Assembly: GCF_047511655.1 (NCBI RefSeq) | Contig: NC_133397.1 | Coordinates: 41,430,001-41,494,000, forward strand | Source of the DNA: Castor canadensis | Lineage: Eukaryota; Chordata; Mammalia; Rodentia; Castoridae | Length of the DNA: 64,000 bases | Direction: 5' to 3' | In this document: piece by piece, positions 22,830 to 33,589 of the stretch | How the letters are laid out: every line of letters starts with the position of its first letter | Numbering within the stretch: position 1 is the stretch's first letter | Made by a program: the position numbers and the translations under genes | The notes under the pieces: generated by a model | What the model saw: only the letters and a program-made list of their open reading frames with translations | What the model was told of the DNA's origin: nothing | Databases searched by the model: none

Positions 22830-24440
22830 ACAAAGCTGAAGCATCACACTTCCTGGTTTCAAAACGTATTACAAAGTCATGCTAATCAAAGCAGTATGTT
22901 ACTGGCATAAAGACAGACCAATGGAGTAGAATAAAGAGTCCAGAAATAAGCTCTGGCATACACAGCAAAATGATTTTGACAAGGGTCCCAAGACTGTTCA
23001 ATGGGGAAAGGACAGTCTTTCCAATAAATGGACTTCCACATGTCCACATGTGAAAGAATGAAGTGGATCCTTATTTAATGCCATGTACAAAGCTTAACTC
23101 AAAATGCACCAAAGACAGAAATGTAAGACCCCAAACAAAACTTGTAGAAGAAAACAGGGCAAAGGTATCACACTGGATTTGACAATGGTTTCTTGACTAT
23201 GATGCCAAACCCATATGCAACAACAACATGCAGCAGACAAATTGGACCTAATGAAAATTTAAAATTTTTGTGCAACAAAAGACACCATTGCTGGACACCA
23301 GTGGCTCACACTTGTAATACTAGCTACTCAGAGAGCAGGAGCATCACAGTTCAAGGCCACCCTGGGCAAACAATTCTTGAGACCCTCTCTCAAAAATACC
23401 CATCACAAAAAAGGACTGGTGGAGTGGTTCAAGTGATAAAAGCCCCTTCCTAGTAAGCATGAGGCCCTGAGTTCAACCCCAGTGCTGCCCAAAAAAAAAA
23501 AAAAAAAAAAGACACTGTCAACACAATACAAGGACAGTCCACAGAATGGGAGAAAATATTTGCAAATCTGTATCTGATAAGGGATTAATATTAAAAAGTA
23601 CAGAATTCCCTAAAACTCAAAAACAATCTGATTCAAAAATAAGTAAAGGACTAAAGTAGACGTTTCTCTAAAAAAGAAGCACAGATGGCCACTAAGCCCG
23701 TGAAAAGATGCTTACGAGCATTAATACTAGGGACCTGAAACCCAAACTGCAATGGGACATCACCTCATGCCCCTTAGGATGGCTGCTATCAAAAAATGGG
23801 AAATAACAAATGTTGGCAAGGATGTGGGGTAGTTGGATTTGGACACTGTTAGTGAGAATGTAAAATGTGTACTGCTGATGTGGAAAGAGTATAGAGGCTC
23901 ATCGAAAAATTTAAAATAGTTAACCATATGATCCAACAACTTGACTTTGGGGTATATGCCCTAAAGAATTGAAAGCAAGTTTTCAGAAATATTTGTTCTC
24001 ACATGTTCAAATCAGCATCATTCACAATAGGAAAAGGATGGAAGCAATGCTAATGTGCATGATGGATAAATGGATAAGCAAAATGTGATAGATGAACACA
24101 AAGGAATAGTATTCAGCCTTCGAAAAAGAAATTCTGTAATATGCAAAAATGTCAGATATAACATGATTCCACTTATATGAGGTACTTAGAGTGTCAAAGT
24201 CATAAAGATGGGCAGATTAGCTATTGCCAAGGGCTAAGGGGCAGAGGGAATGGGAAGTTATTATTTAATGGGGGCAGTGTTTTCCAAGATGAAAAGGATT
24301 CTGGAGATGTTGGTGATGATGGGTATACAACACTGTGGATGAATTTATTGCCACTTAACTATATGCTTGAAAATGAGTAAGATAGGAAATTTTATCTGTA
24401 TTTCACCACAATAAAAATGGAAAAAATAAAGGAAGAAAAA
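22830..24440 (+). mobile_element. LINE-1 ORF2 3' part and tail
   Basis: L1 ORF2 terminal wording: 'aatggagtagaataaagagt' near 22920, 'ttcaatggggaaaggacagt' near 22996, 'agggattaatattaaaaagt' near 23580, 'ccatatgatccaacaacttg' near 23924 and 'ggatgatggataaatggata'-like text near 24058. Stops and frameshifts break the frame. A SINE dimer interrupts it at 23,291-23,507. It ends in the A-rich 'caataaaaatgga' near 24410. Confidence 0.85.
23291..23507 (+). mobile_element. B1-ID dimeric SINE inside L1
   Basis: CCAGTGGCTCACACTTGTAA, linker 'cccatcacaaaaaaggactg' near 23399 and TGAGTTCAACCCCAGTGCTG, with a long A-run. The L1 word 'aaaagacac' occurs just before and just after it, consistent with a TSD. 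Confidence 0.92.
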
Positions 24441-24523
24441 TGACTCTGTCCCTGCAAACTAAGTTAGATTGCCCTGTTATATCTTGTCATCATATTCTGT
24501 GCTTTGCTTTTGTGATACTTAAA

Positions 24524-24642
24524 ATCTGGCAGGGCATGGGTGGTGTATGCCTGTAACCCCAGTACTCAGGAAGCTGAGGTAGGAGGATTGGGAGTCTGAG
24601 GCCAACCTGCTGAGCCTGTCTCAAAAAAAAAAAAAAAAAAAG
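24524..24642 (+). mobile_element. B1-like SINE monomer
   Basis: GGCAGGGCATGGGTGGTGTA, ACTCAGGAAGCTGAGGTAGG and a 19-base A-run. Confidence 0.9.
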
Positions 24643-25269
24643 TGGGGGATCTTACATTTCTCATGCTCCCTTGCAGTTGGTTCTGGATGTGAAATAGATT
24701 GCACCAAATTGATGCATGATGGGAGATTTGGAAAACTGAAGAGGCAAGCACCACATTCTCAGTCATGGACTTACTGGGGCTTTCTGCAACTGCATCCACA
24801 GATCGATTTTACAGATGTCAAAAGACCATGGCAGGTTCCTGATCCCTTGATCACAGCATCAATGAATGATCACAGCAGGGGTTCTTTACTCCCCCCCTTC
24901 CTGATGGCTGCTCTCCTTTGGCAAGACAGCTCAGTGGTGATGTTCCTGTGATTACAATAAAGAACTATTACCTCCCAACAATTCTCTGAGAGACACATCC
25001 CTGTGTTAAATACTTTTTTCTGCTTAAAATAGGCAGAGCAGTTTGAACTTAAAGTAATATAATTGATAATATGGAACATTCAATAGGAACCTGCAAACCT
25101 TTATTTTTAAAGTTATTTTATTTGTATCTCTTCTCTGCACTGTATGCTTCCAAAATAAGTGTTGAGGGGCTTGAGAATTATCTATGAGATTCTCTTCCAT
25201 GTGTGCTGACTATAGGCACATCAAATCAGGGTGAAAATGTCTCACTTTTTTTTCTTCCCCCTGGGGTAA
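24643..25269. other. Unannotated stretch, no gene seen
   Basis: 24,660-24,960 may be an old dispersed repeat (CTCCCTTGCAGTTGGTTCTG), but no family is assigned. The 77-80 codon ORFs here overlap each other. Confidence 0.45.
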
Positions 25270-25385
25270 CTCAACTTGAAATTTATTTATTTATTTATTT
25301 TTATTATGTGCATACATTGTTTGGGTCATTTCTCCACCCTTCCCCCCTCTCCCCCTCTCCCCCACTCCCCTCACTTTGTTTTTAA
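25270..25385 (-). mobile_element. Probable lineage-specific L1 3' tail
   Basis: (ATTT)n leads into ATTATGTGCATACATTGTTT, GGGTCATTTCTCCACCC and a C/T tract. A similar 'ttcatatgtgcatacaa' motif sits near 18,634. I recall this as the antisense tail of a young rodent L1 family. The assignment is tentative. Confidence 0.45.
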
Positions 25386-25449
25386 AGTTTATTCACATCA
25401 TACAATGAGTGAATGAGGAAATGTTAAGGATTATTTTCAACAAAGTAAT

Positions 25450-25537
25450 TGGGGGGAGGGGACTGGAGTTTGAACTCACGTCTTCATGCTTGCAGAGCAG
25501 GTGCTCCACCGCTTGAGCCACATCTCCAGTTCTAATT
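25450..25537 (-). mobile_element. ID-like SINE
   Basis: GGACTGGAGTTTGAACTCAC, GCAGGTGCTCCACCGCTTGA and GCCACATCTCCAGTTCT. The usual poly-A side is G-rich (GGGGGGAGGGG). Confidence 0.86.
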
Positions 25538-26437
25538 TTTGTATTTTCCTGACTGAGGAAAGGAACACAATTGGCAGGAGGACAATGGCTTTCCTCTCGT
25601 GACACCTGGGATGTCGTAAATTAAAAGTGATGTTAAGGACAAATGGGGGATTCCAGATTTCCTTGTCTTGACTCAGCATCCTGAAGTGACGGTCAGCAGG
25701 TGGGATGAGCCACTAAGTCAGCTCCTAAGCCACACCAGCAACAGGCTCCTTGCCTTTCACTCCTGGTGGTACTCTGGGAGAGGATGACAATTCGGAATGC
25801 AATCTTTTTATAACGTTTGCAATGTGAGTTAGACAGCAAGTGAGTAACAGGGAATAAAACTCAGGAAATACAGCCTTTAAGTAGCACTGGGCACACATTT
25901 GACATAATGTTTGTTTTGGAGGGAGCTTTTTATATTTATATTTAATCCAGTAATATTTCTGCATGTACTAAAGCAGAGAAACATTGATGGATATCAGGGC
26001 AACTGACTGAGAAGTGCACACACATGCATTTATCACTTTCTGGCAGGGAACAAACAGCAGCAAACATTTGAGTTTGAGTTTCTGGAGATTCGCTCTACAT
26101 TAATGAGGCCCCCATTCAGGAGAGAGTAAGACAGGATTGCTTTGACTCTCAGGTCTATTAAAGGTGGTTAGAGCCTGCTGAGTCTTGACCATATGTGAAT
26201 TATCCACTTGGCAGATTACTGCATCCTTGAAATTCAGCCAGCCTAACCCCAAGTGACCTACTCTGCCTAAATTCTATCAGGAAACACTAACTTATTTAAA
26301 CCTTACACAATGTCAAACCCTATTTTACATATATATATATGTGTGTACATAATATTTCTAAAGCCAAAGTTTTTGGATCATCCAAAGTTTGGAACTAAAA
26401 TTATTTAGAGCTGACATGTCCCTAAAAACTGTTTGTC
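25538..26437. other. Unannotated stretch, no gene seen
   Basis: No confident repeat. A short (AT)n run lies at 26,328-26,340. ORF 25725-25964 (minus, 79 codons) has no recognised motif. Confidence 0.5.
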
Positions 26438-26592
26438 CATGCTAGGTATGGGGGCACATGCCTGTAATCTCATACTGGGGAGACTAAGGCAGGAAGATCA
26501 TGAGTTCAAAGCCAGCCTGTTCTACAGAGCAGAGACCCCCATCTCAAATAAATAAATAAATAAACCTAACCAAATAAACAAACAAAAAAAAC
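26438..26592 (+). mobile_element. B1-like SINE monomer
   Basis: 'ggggcacatgcctgtaatct' near 26450, 'gagttcaaagccagcctgtt' near 26502 and a tail of (AAAT)n plus (AAAC)n. Confidence 0.88.
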
Positions 26593-26609
26593 CTTTTAGT
26601 CCAATAGCT

Positions 26610-26705
26610 TCACTATATATCTGAGAAAACAGACACAGTGAGGTTTACTGTTTTGCCCTGCAGAACACTTAATTGTGAAATCAGCATGATTAAAGCTTAG
26701 CTTCC
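26610..26705 (-). mobile_element. MIR SINE fragment
   Basis: 'atatatctgagaaaacagac' near 26614, ACAGTGAGGTTTACTG, then 'gtgaaatcagcatgatt' near 26676. Antisense MIR order, heavily diverged. Confidence 0.5.
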
Positions 26706-26805
26706 CTTCCATTAGCTTACAAATAAGGAAGTTTCCAAAAATATTTTTAGAGTTGTCTGCAATATGAGGGAAATGATCCCAGGTTGTGTCAAAGCTTCCT
26801 AAAAA

Positions 26806-26978
26806 CAAGCCAGGCACCAGTGGCTCACGCCTGTAATCTTAGCTACTTAGAAGGCTGAGTGATATCACGAGGATCGTGGTTTGAGACCAGCCCATGCAAA
26901 TAGTTCCCAAAACTCATCTCCAAAATAACCAGAACAAAATTGACTGGAAGTGTGGCTCAAGCAGTAGAGCGCCTGCTG
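26806..26978 (+). mobile_element. B1-ID dimeric SINE, 3'-truncated
   Basis: CAGGCACCAGTGGCTCACGC, 'atctccaaaataaccagaac' near 26916 and GTGTGGCTCAAGCAGTAGAG, then the ID unit is lost after GCGCCTGCTGAC. Confidence 0.88.
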
Positions 26979-26984
26979 ACACTA

Positions 26985-27399
26985 CAAGCAGTCTTCAGAA
27001 TCTGTCCTGTCTTTATTTTATTTTGTGACTGAGACTGCTTACTGCCATAGTGCATCTCTTCCCTACAAGAAGACCTCAGTTGTCCTCTGTAAGCTGTTGA
27101 ATCTCAGGGAGGAGCTGGACCCACAAGGAATCTGGAAAGACAACCCGTAGGCTAAGGAGTATGTGCCATTAGCATGAGCTGCTGGAGAAGGGACTTTGCC
27201 ATGTGTGTTTAGTGCTGCTCAGCAGCTGGCCACCAGGAAACATCGTGCCTTGGAAGCTGTTCAGTGATGGCCTGTTGGACTCTGCTAGCAACCAGAAGAG
27301 CAGCCAGTGGAAAGGAGGCAGTGACTATGCACTGGCAGACAAACACCACAAGGTTGTTTCAGCACTGCTGACTGCCTTTCAGGACAAAGACATGCATAT
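26985..27399. other. Unclassified block with 104-codon ORF
   Basis: Non-repetitive to my eye. It lies between a SINE and the start of an L1. The plus-strand ORF 27203-27517 opens here and runs into L1 sequence, so its end is not original. Short protein-like stretches occur, but I recognise no family. A processed pseudogene fragment or an old repeat are both possible. Confidence 0.35.
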
Positions 27400-27607
27400 G
27401 TTTGTAGATTTTCACAATCTGCACCATCTTCTGCCCATTAGGACAGCTACTATTAAAACCAAACCAAAGCAGGACATAACAAGTGTTAGGGAGGACGTGG
27501 GGAATTCTAACCTTTGAACACTGACTACCGCGGAATGTAAAATGGTGCAGCCGCTATGGAAAACAGGATGGAAGTTACTCAAAAAATGAACACTAGAACT
27601 ACCTTAT

Positions 27608-27961
27608 TGTCAGTGGCAAAAGTATTTCCAGAAGACCTTGGTTCTTGTGCTCTGGCTGGAAGAATCCAAGCAGAACATGTGGTTATAAAGGGAGTTTATT
27701 AAATGTTAGGGAGGGAAAATACAAAGGGGAACATGGTAGGGTGCAGGTGGAGTCTGCCAGCAGAGAGAGAGAGAGCTTCTCTTATTAGGTACTTTTATAA
27801 TTTACATTAATCTAAGGGAAGGGAGGAACCAGGTGATGCCCATCCAATAATCAATGAGTGGAGAGGGGCATGGGCAGTTCTGGCCAGGTGAGGGTGGTCT
27901 GGGCCATCCCTGGGCAACCTGCATCTGAGTCCTAAACTTTCCCTACTTCTAGCCTGCCTCA
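27608..27961 (-). mobile_element. Solo LTR (endogenous retrovirus), copy 1
   Basis: 354 bp with TG..CA ends when read on the minus strand (TGAGGCAGGCTAGAAG to CACTGACA). It carries an antisense AATAAA signal near 27,696 (plus-strand GGGAGTTTATTAAATG). The L1 flanks are ttat (27604-27607) and atat (27962-27965), a degenerate 4-bp TSD typical of class I elements. No internal retroviral sequence. Same family as 36,881-37,264 in the opposite orientation. Confidence 0.85.
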
Positions 27962-28521
27962 ATATGACCCAGAAGTTCCACTTTTAAGTATATGCCCAAG
28001 GGAATGGAAAGCTGGGACTTGAGGAGGTGTCTGTACACTCATCTTTACATTCAATAATATTATTCACAATCGCCAAAAGGTGAACAGATGAATGAACAAG
28101 CAAAACATAGTACGTACATGCAACAGAATGTTACTCAGTTTTTAAAAAGGAACAGAATTAAAAAGGATGTTAAGGACAGATGGGGGATTCCAGATCTGGT
28201 GGATCAGTTGGGGGCTAACATGCCACCACATGGATGAAACTTGAGGACTTTATGTTAAGTGAAATAGGTCAGTCACAAAAAGACAAATACTGTATGAGCC
28301 CACTTATGTGAGGTTTTTGGAATAGTCAAATTCATAGAGAGAGAAAGAATAATGGTTGCTGGGCTGAGGAAAGGGAGGAATGGAGGGTTGTTGTTTAATG
28401 AGTTCAGAGTTCAGTTTTGTAGGATGAAAAGAATTCTGGAGATGAATGGTGGTGATCATTGCACAGCAATATGAAAGTAACTTTGTGCCACTGCACTGTA
28501 CAGTTAAAAATGGTTAAGATG

Positions 28522-28868
28522 GTATATTACCCAGCATTTCATCGCTCTAACAAAACATCAGACACAGGCTACATTTAAAGAAGGGGTTTATTTAGCTCAC
28601 AGTTCTGGGGGATTAAGGGCATCATGCCTTCATCTGGTCAGTTCTGGTGAGGACCTCATGGTGAATGGTGGATGGTGGAGCATATGCAGAAGAATTGCAT
28701 CTTGAATAGGAAGCAGAGGGACTGGGGCCCCACAATTCCTTTAGAGAGCAAGCACCCAACTGACCTAAGTACACACCTCTTAAAGGTTCCACAGCACCCA
28801 ATACCACCCCACCGAGGACAAAGCCTTCAGTAGACCCTTGGGGGACGTTCAAACCACACTCAACCCAT
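28522..28868 (-). mobile_element. MaLR-type LTR inside L1
   Basis: Antisense MST/THE1-like order: 'tcgctctaacaaaacatcag' near 28542, 'gggtttatttagctcacagt' near 28584, TCTGGTGAGGACCTCATGG, then a 'cacctcttaaaggttcc' block near 28775 and 'ttcaaaccacactcaaccca' near 28848. L1 sequence resumes on both sides. Confidence 0.8.
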
Positions 28869-28979
28869 TGCAGATGATAAAATTTTTGTTAATTATATTT
28901 TTACCACAATTTTTTTTAAAAAAGGAAGTCTGCAGTATTCCTAAAGTGTATGTTAATTGAATTTGTAAAGTATTCAAAA

Positions 28980-29058
28980 TTCTTTTTTTTTTTTTTTTGT
29001 CTTGCTGGTGATTTAGCCAGGGCCTAAGCACTCTATACTGAGCTATCGCCTTAGTCCT
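28980..29058 (-). mobile_element. ID-type SINE, diverged
   Basis: 18-base T-run, then CTTGCTGGTGATTTAGCCAG and 'aagcactctatactgagcta' near 29026. Confidence 0.75.
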
Positions 29059-29479
29059 CAAATTTCTTTTTTTTAATTCAAATGTAAACCACAGATATCT
29101 TCTATTTTTCCCTTTGCTCCTTCTTTCCCTTCCTTTCTTCATTCTTCTCTCTCATCTCCTCAAACATCTGTAGGCTACTGAAGATACACTAAAGATTGTG
29201 TGAAACCTGAGGACTTTTCCATAGAAGGTACCATACCTGCTTGGAATCCAACAGGGAAGCTCCTTGCTGATCATCTGACCACGGCTCTGATCTCAGTTTC
29301 TCATGGCCACTTGGATCAGGGACAACCAATACAACCCTGAGGATGAAGAGAAAGCTGTTGGAATTTGGGATTTTTAAGTGAAGTCTTGAAGGATGAACAG
29401 AAGTCAGCCCACTAAAGAAGGAAAAATCTGAACTATCAAAACAATTTTAATAACATGCTTTATAGTAATAAAGCTGCAA
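29059..29479. other. Unannotated stretch, no gene seen
   Basis: A T/C-rich start (29,060-29,160) and then unique-looking sequence. ORF 28849-29142 (minus) is lysine-rich because it reads the complement of T/C runs. Confidence 0.5.
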
Positions 29480-32450
29480 TTCATGTTATTTTTTTATCCA
29501 ACTAATGTTCATTAAACATTAGGTTCTAGGTGCTGGAGATATGGAGTGAAGAAGATAAAGTCCTCTCACAAAATTTAGGGGGAAACAGTAAAAACATTAG
29601 ACAAGTAAAATGCACAATATTATCAAATTGTGGTGACAGCCATAGAGAATAATGTGGGAAACAAAAGGGATTTTGAGGGAAGAGAGACACTGTCGTGTTA
29701 ATTCTTCTATGGCTGCTGGGGAAGATCTTGCTTCAAGTAGCATTAGAGCAAAGGACCAAAGGCAGAGAGGGAAGGACTGGGGGGGGAAAGTGGAAGCCAG
29801 TACTTGAGCTGGAAGCATTCAGTGTGCTTGGAGGACAGTGTCGCTGTAACTGGAGGAGGGAGGGGGAGAGTATTTGGAGAAGAAGTGGTGATGGAAGAAT
29901 GGCAATGTTCCCATCATCCAGGGCATTTGAGGACATTGGCATGTACTATTTGAGCGATGGAAGCTACTAAAGGGTTTTGAACACAGGAATGGCTCAAAGG
30001 GGAACATTTTGCCTGCTCTGTGGAGAAGACTGGAAGGGGCAAGAATGAAATAGGGTTTATCAACTGAGACAGAGTATTGTAAAAATCCAGGAAAAGTTGA
30101 TGGTGGCTCAGACCAGGATGGCAGTAGTTGAAGTTGTCAAATTTCAGGTATATAGTAAAGATGGAGTCAACAAGATTTGCTGATAGATTGGATAGCAAGT
30201 GTGAAAGAGAGCAAAACAGTCATGAATGACTCTCAAATTTTTGACAACTGGAAGCATAGCATTGCCATTTACTAAGGGAAGCCTATAGGACAAGCAGGTT
30301 TGGGGTGAGAGTAGGTTGGGAATCAGACATTTGGTTTGGACACATCAAGTTTAAGGTCCTTATTAGACCTCCAGGTGGAGATATCAACCATCTATTATAT
30401 ATAAACGCCATAGTTTAGAGAAGTCCAGATGAAGACATACATTAGAAGTCTCACATAGTACTGGTTTTAAGCCATGACACTAATTGAGATTCCCAAGGGA
30501 GGGAGTGTAAATAGTGAAGACATCTAATGACTAAGCCAGGGAGAGTTTGGGGAAACTCAATAGTCAAAGGTCAGAGAGTTGAGACGGAACTAGCAAAAAA
30601 AGACTGAGAAAGAACATCCAACGACATAAAAGGAGAACCAAAAGTCTTCAAGAGAAAAAGACAGACTTGGAGGAAGAGGGATGGAGTATCTGTGTCCTGT
30701 GCTAAAGACAGATTAAGTACAATGAGGGTAAGAATGGACCACTGTATTTATTAGCATGAAGGTCAGTAGTGACCTTCTCAGAACTGCTTCCCTAGGTAGT
30801 AGTGTGAATGCTTTGTTGGAGTGCAAGTGAGAGAAATAGATTTTATCTATTTGAATTCTCTATACCTGATCTCCTTATCTATGAAATCAGAACTGTACTA
30901 GTACTCTTCTCACAGAATTGGGAGTAACACATCTGAAGTGCTTGGTAAAGATCTAGTATATAGAAACTCATTCATCAGTATTAGCTATTGTTATTGTTTA
31001 TATTATTATTTTTAGATTTCAACCATTTGGGGGAAATTGACATTACTTATCTTCACCTTACTTTATCAACCTTTAAAAAAATAAAACTCAGATAAGAACT
31101 GCCATATTTATAGAGGGATAGCAAGGTCACTGAGAATAATTTAGAGCTGCCAAGGACTTGTTTAAAAGTGTTTTCAAGTCTGACCCAGAATTCTGACATT
31201 TAGAAATAGGTAAGAAGATACAAATATCTAAAATCATACTTTCTTTTCAGAAAAAAAGAATCATCGTATTTAATGACCATTTTGGTCTTTTTTAAAATTG
31301 TTTTTAAATACAGAAATAAAATGAGGGTATATAGACAAATGCAAAAAGTGGGGGGAGGAAAGAAATTAGAGATGACTCCTTTAAGAAGTTGTGCTGCAAA
31401 GGGGACCAGAAATATTGAATGCTGCTGCAGTCTATTTTTTTTAAAGAGGGGAGAACTAATAATGTATGTTAGAGGAAATGATTCCATCAAGAGGGAAAAA
31501 TTAATGACAGGATGAAAGGGTGTCCTTGAGAGGGAGAGAGGAGTAGAATCTGGAGTCCAAGTGCAGAGGACTTGTGATGGAAGGACAGGCAGCATCTACA
31601 GGTATAGATACAGGTGGATGGGGAAATGTAGCAGTGAGGGGTGTGGAATTTCTCCTTTTCTGCTTTCTTAGTAAGATAAGAAGCAAGATCCTCAGCCTAG
31701 AATGAGGACAGGGAGAGGTATTGGAGAACTGAGAAAAGATGTCATAGTGAGATAGTCACCTAAGAGACAAGGAAAGTGAACATATTAAGGGAGGGTAGAG
31801 GATTACCTTGCAACACTGAGGACCTAGTGGAGGTTGATGGTGATGAATTGAAAGTGAGGAGAGGTTTTTTTTTTTTTTTTTGTCTTTTCTTTTTTGGTGC
31901 TGGGATTGAGCCCAGGGCCTCACACACATTAGGCAAGTGCTGTACCACCGAGCTACATCCCAGCCCTCTGAAAGTGAGACCAGTGTGCATGTTTTCCAGT
32001 CATAACCATGACAGGAGGAGGTGGAAAACTGACATTCTTGGTTTGGGATTTTGTTAGACAATGAAAGAAGAGAGGGGTAAGACTATGTGGGTATACAAAG
32101 GGTGATTGTAGGGAGGCACCATGCGAACTGAAGCAGGAAAACAAGGGAGTGGTGAAATAGTAGAATTCTGACAGGGTCTAGAGAGATGACTAGGAAAGTT
32201 AGAATGCAGAGTCAGTCACATGACACTATCAGGAACGACAAGACATGACTGTGGGTGTGGGTGGGTAAGGTGGGAGGGAAGACAAGATCACTGAGGAGAG
32301 GAGAAGCAGAGGCCAAAGGCTGGAGAAGCCTCTGTCTAGGAAGGATCATCTGCATGCCACAGGAGTTACCCAGAATGCCACAGGAGTTACAGGGTTGTCT
32401 CTGGGGAAAGTGACAATGAGCAGGAGCTAACCTCTTCAAGGAATGATGAT
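29480..32450 (-). mobile_element. Ancient LINE-2 (L2, CR1 clade), long antisense copy
   Basis: It starts with the antisense L2 tail (near 29,510: ATTAAACATTAGGTTCTAGG, then AGTCCTCTCACAAAATTTAG). It continues through 'gaagctactaaagggttttg' (29,961) and 'gatttgctgatagattggat' (30,175). At 31,390-31,560 the minus-strand frame holds reverse-transcriptase-like text: an INFSL..SFP stretch, then a PLFKK-like stretch (minus ORF 31200-31595). The coding frame is broken throughout. An ID SINE sits at 31,859-31,968. At about 2.9 kb it is unusually long for L2, which normally survives as 3' pieces. Similarity may extend to about 32,850. Confidence 0.75.
31859..31968 (-). mobile_element. ID-type SINE inside L2, with TSD
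   Basis: 19-base T-run, TTTTTTGGTGCTGGGATTGA, GTACCACCGAGCTACATCCC. The flanks tgaaagtgag at 31849-31858 and 31969-31978 are identical, so the insertion is well bounded. ORFs on both strands here are shadows of this SINE. Confidence 0.93.
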
Positions 32451-32889
32451 GAGTGAACTGGGACCCACAGATGGCTGCAAAAAGAAGAGTTGGCTGTTGT
32501 TCAAACTAATATGAATTGATTCAAACTTTAGCAGGAGATGAGATGGGGACAGAAAGAGGGTGAGTTTAGAAAGAGGGAGGGACAGTGGTCTTAAAGCAGT
32601 GATAAGGAGCACATAGCGAGTGGAGCATAAGCTGTGGCAGAGAAAGCAGCCACTCCTTGAGAGAACGGTAGAGGAAACCAAGCTGTTTTTGGTTAGGCCA
32701 AGGTCACAAGAACGTAGGAAATTTTGTTGAGTGCGTTCTTCAATTTCTCTAAGCCTACTCCCCAGCTGAAGATTAAAGACATCTGTGATTACTCTTATCC
32801 ATGTGATGGAAGGGTTAATAGGGTAAGGTGGACACGCCACAAGTAAGTTCAACAGTGAAGAACCTGGGGATGGAGAAAGAGCAGAGTTT
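32451..32889. other. Purine-rich stretch, possible L2 continuation
   Basis: No gene. The long minus-strand ORF 32436-32999 (187 codons, mostly Leu, Pro and Ser) exists because the plus strand is purine-rich and hence has few antisense stops. Confidence 0.5.
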
Positions 32890-32996
32890 ATGGCAGGGGA
32901 CAGGAGGAGGAGGAGGAAGAGGGGAAAGAGGAGGCGGAGGAGGAGGAGGAGGAGGGAGTAGGGGAGGAGGAGGGCATGGGGGAGGAGGAGGAAAGA
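32890..32996. repeat. (GGA)n imperfect polypurine tract
   Basis: About 100 bases of GGA/GGGA units on the plus strand with only a few interruptions. The ORFs on both strands (poly-Gly and poly-Pro) are low-complexity artefacts. Confidence 0.95.
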
Positions 32997-33039
32997 CATT
33001 TCCCACAGCTGAGCACTTGGGTGTGTGCCTGGTTTGCTT

Positions 33040-33135
33040 GAGTTTTGCCTCTCCTTTGAGAGCAGGAATCATGCTCACAGTGAGTTTGAGTCTCCTAGAG
33101 TGTCTAACCTTGCGCCAGGGAATAGTCAGCAGCTC
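33040..33135 (+). mobile_element. LINE-2 3' fragment
   Basis: CTCCTTTGAGAGCAGGAATC, then 'gtgtctaaccttgcgccagg' near 33100. This parallels the L2 'ctccatgagggcaggga...agtgcctggca' terminal order. Confidence 0.55.
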
Positions 33136-33309
33136 AGACCCACAGCCTGCCTAATTATGTCTTTTCTGGTGGGAAAGCACTTACAAGTATTCACCATTCT
33201 GAAAACAAGTGATCTGTAGTTTTGTAGAAATGCCAGAGAAAGTCCTGATTCAATCCTACCAGATTTTTACTAAGTGTTCATTGTTCATAAACTCTCTGGT
33301 TAAGATGGA

Positions 33310-33414
33310 TGTGAAGTTGAGCATGGTGATGCATGCCTGTAGTGGCAGCACTCAGGAAACTGAGGCAGGAGGATTGTTGAGTTTGAGGTCAGTCTGAGCT
33401 ATATAGTGAGGTCC

Positions 33415-33420
<6 letters not shown>
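33310..33420 (+). mobile_element. B1-like SINE monomer
   Basis: TTGAGCATGGTGATGCATGC, GAGGCAGGAGGATTGTTGAG and 'gagctatatagtgaggtcct' near 33395. Its A-rich tail has been replaced by (GA)n. Confidence 0.88.

Positions 33421-33480
<60 letters not shown>
33421..33480. repeat. (GA)n microsatellite, 60 bp
   Basis: Thirty perfect GA units immediately 3' of the B1 element. Confidence 0.98.
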
Positions 33481-33483
<3 letters not shown>

Positions 33484-33589
33484 TAAGGTCACTTAATTAC
33501 ATGTTGAGAATGCTCTGTGCTTGCAACCCTAACTCTAAGCCAGTTACCTCACACATACCCATCACTGGTTATGACAGAACAAAAATTCA

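Larger units (their letters stand above)
27400..28925 (+). mobile_element. LINE-1 3' end, interrupted by two LTRs
   Basis: L1 words in order: 'cccattaggacagctactat' near 27434, 'gtgttagggaggacgtgggg' near 27482, a break at 27,608-27,961, then 'atgacccagaagttccactt' near 27964, 'acagatgaatgaacaagcaa' near 28083 and 'gatggtggtgatcattgcac'-type text near 28448. A second break at 28,522-28,868 is followed by the tail 'aattatatttttaccacaat' near 28890. No ORF remains. Confidence 0.85.

Noticed and set aside
31200-31595. 131-codon minus-strand ORF as a possible gene
   Set aside because: It shows RT-like text in an L2 copy with breaks on both sides, so it is a LINE remnant and not a host gene.
32436-32999. 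187-codon minus-strand ORF, the longest in the window
   Set aside because: It is the complement of purine-rich sequence and the GGA tract. Leu/Pro/Ser low complexity explains the absence of stops.
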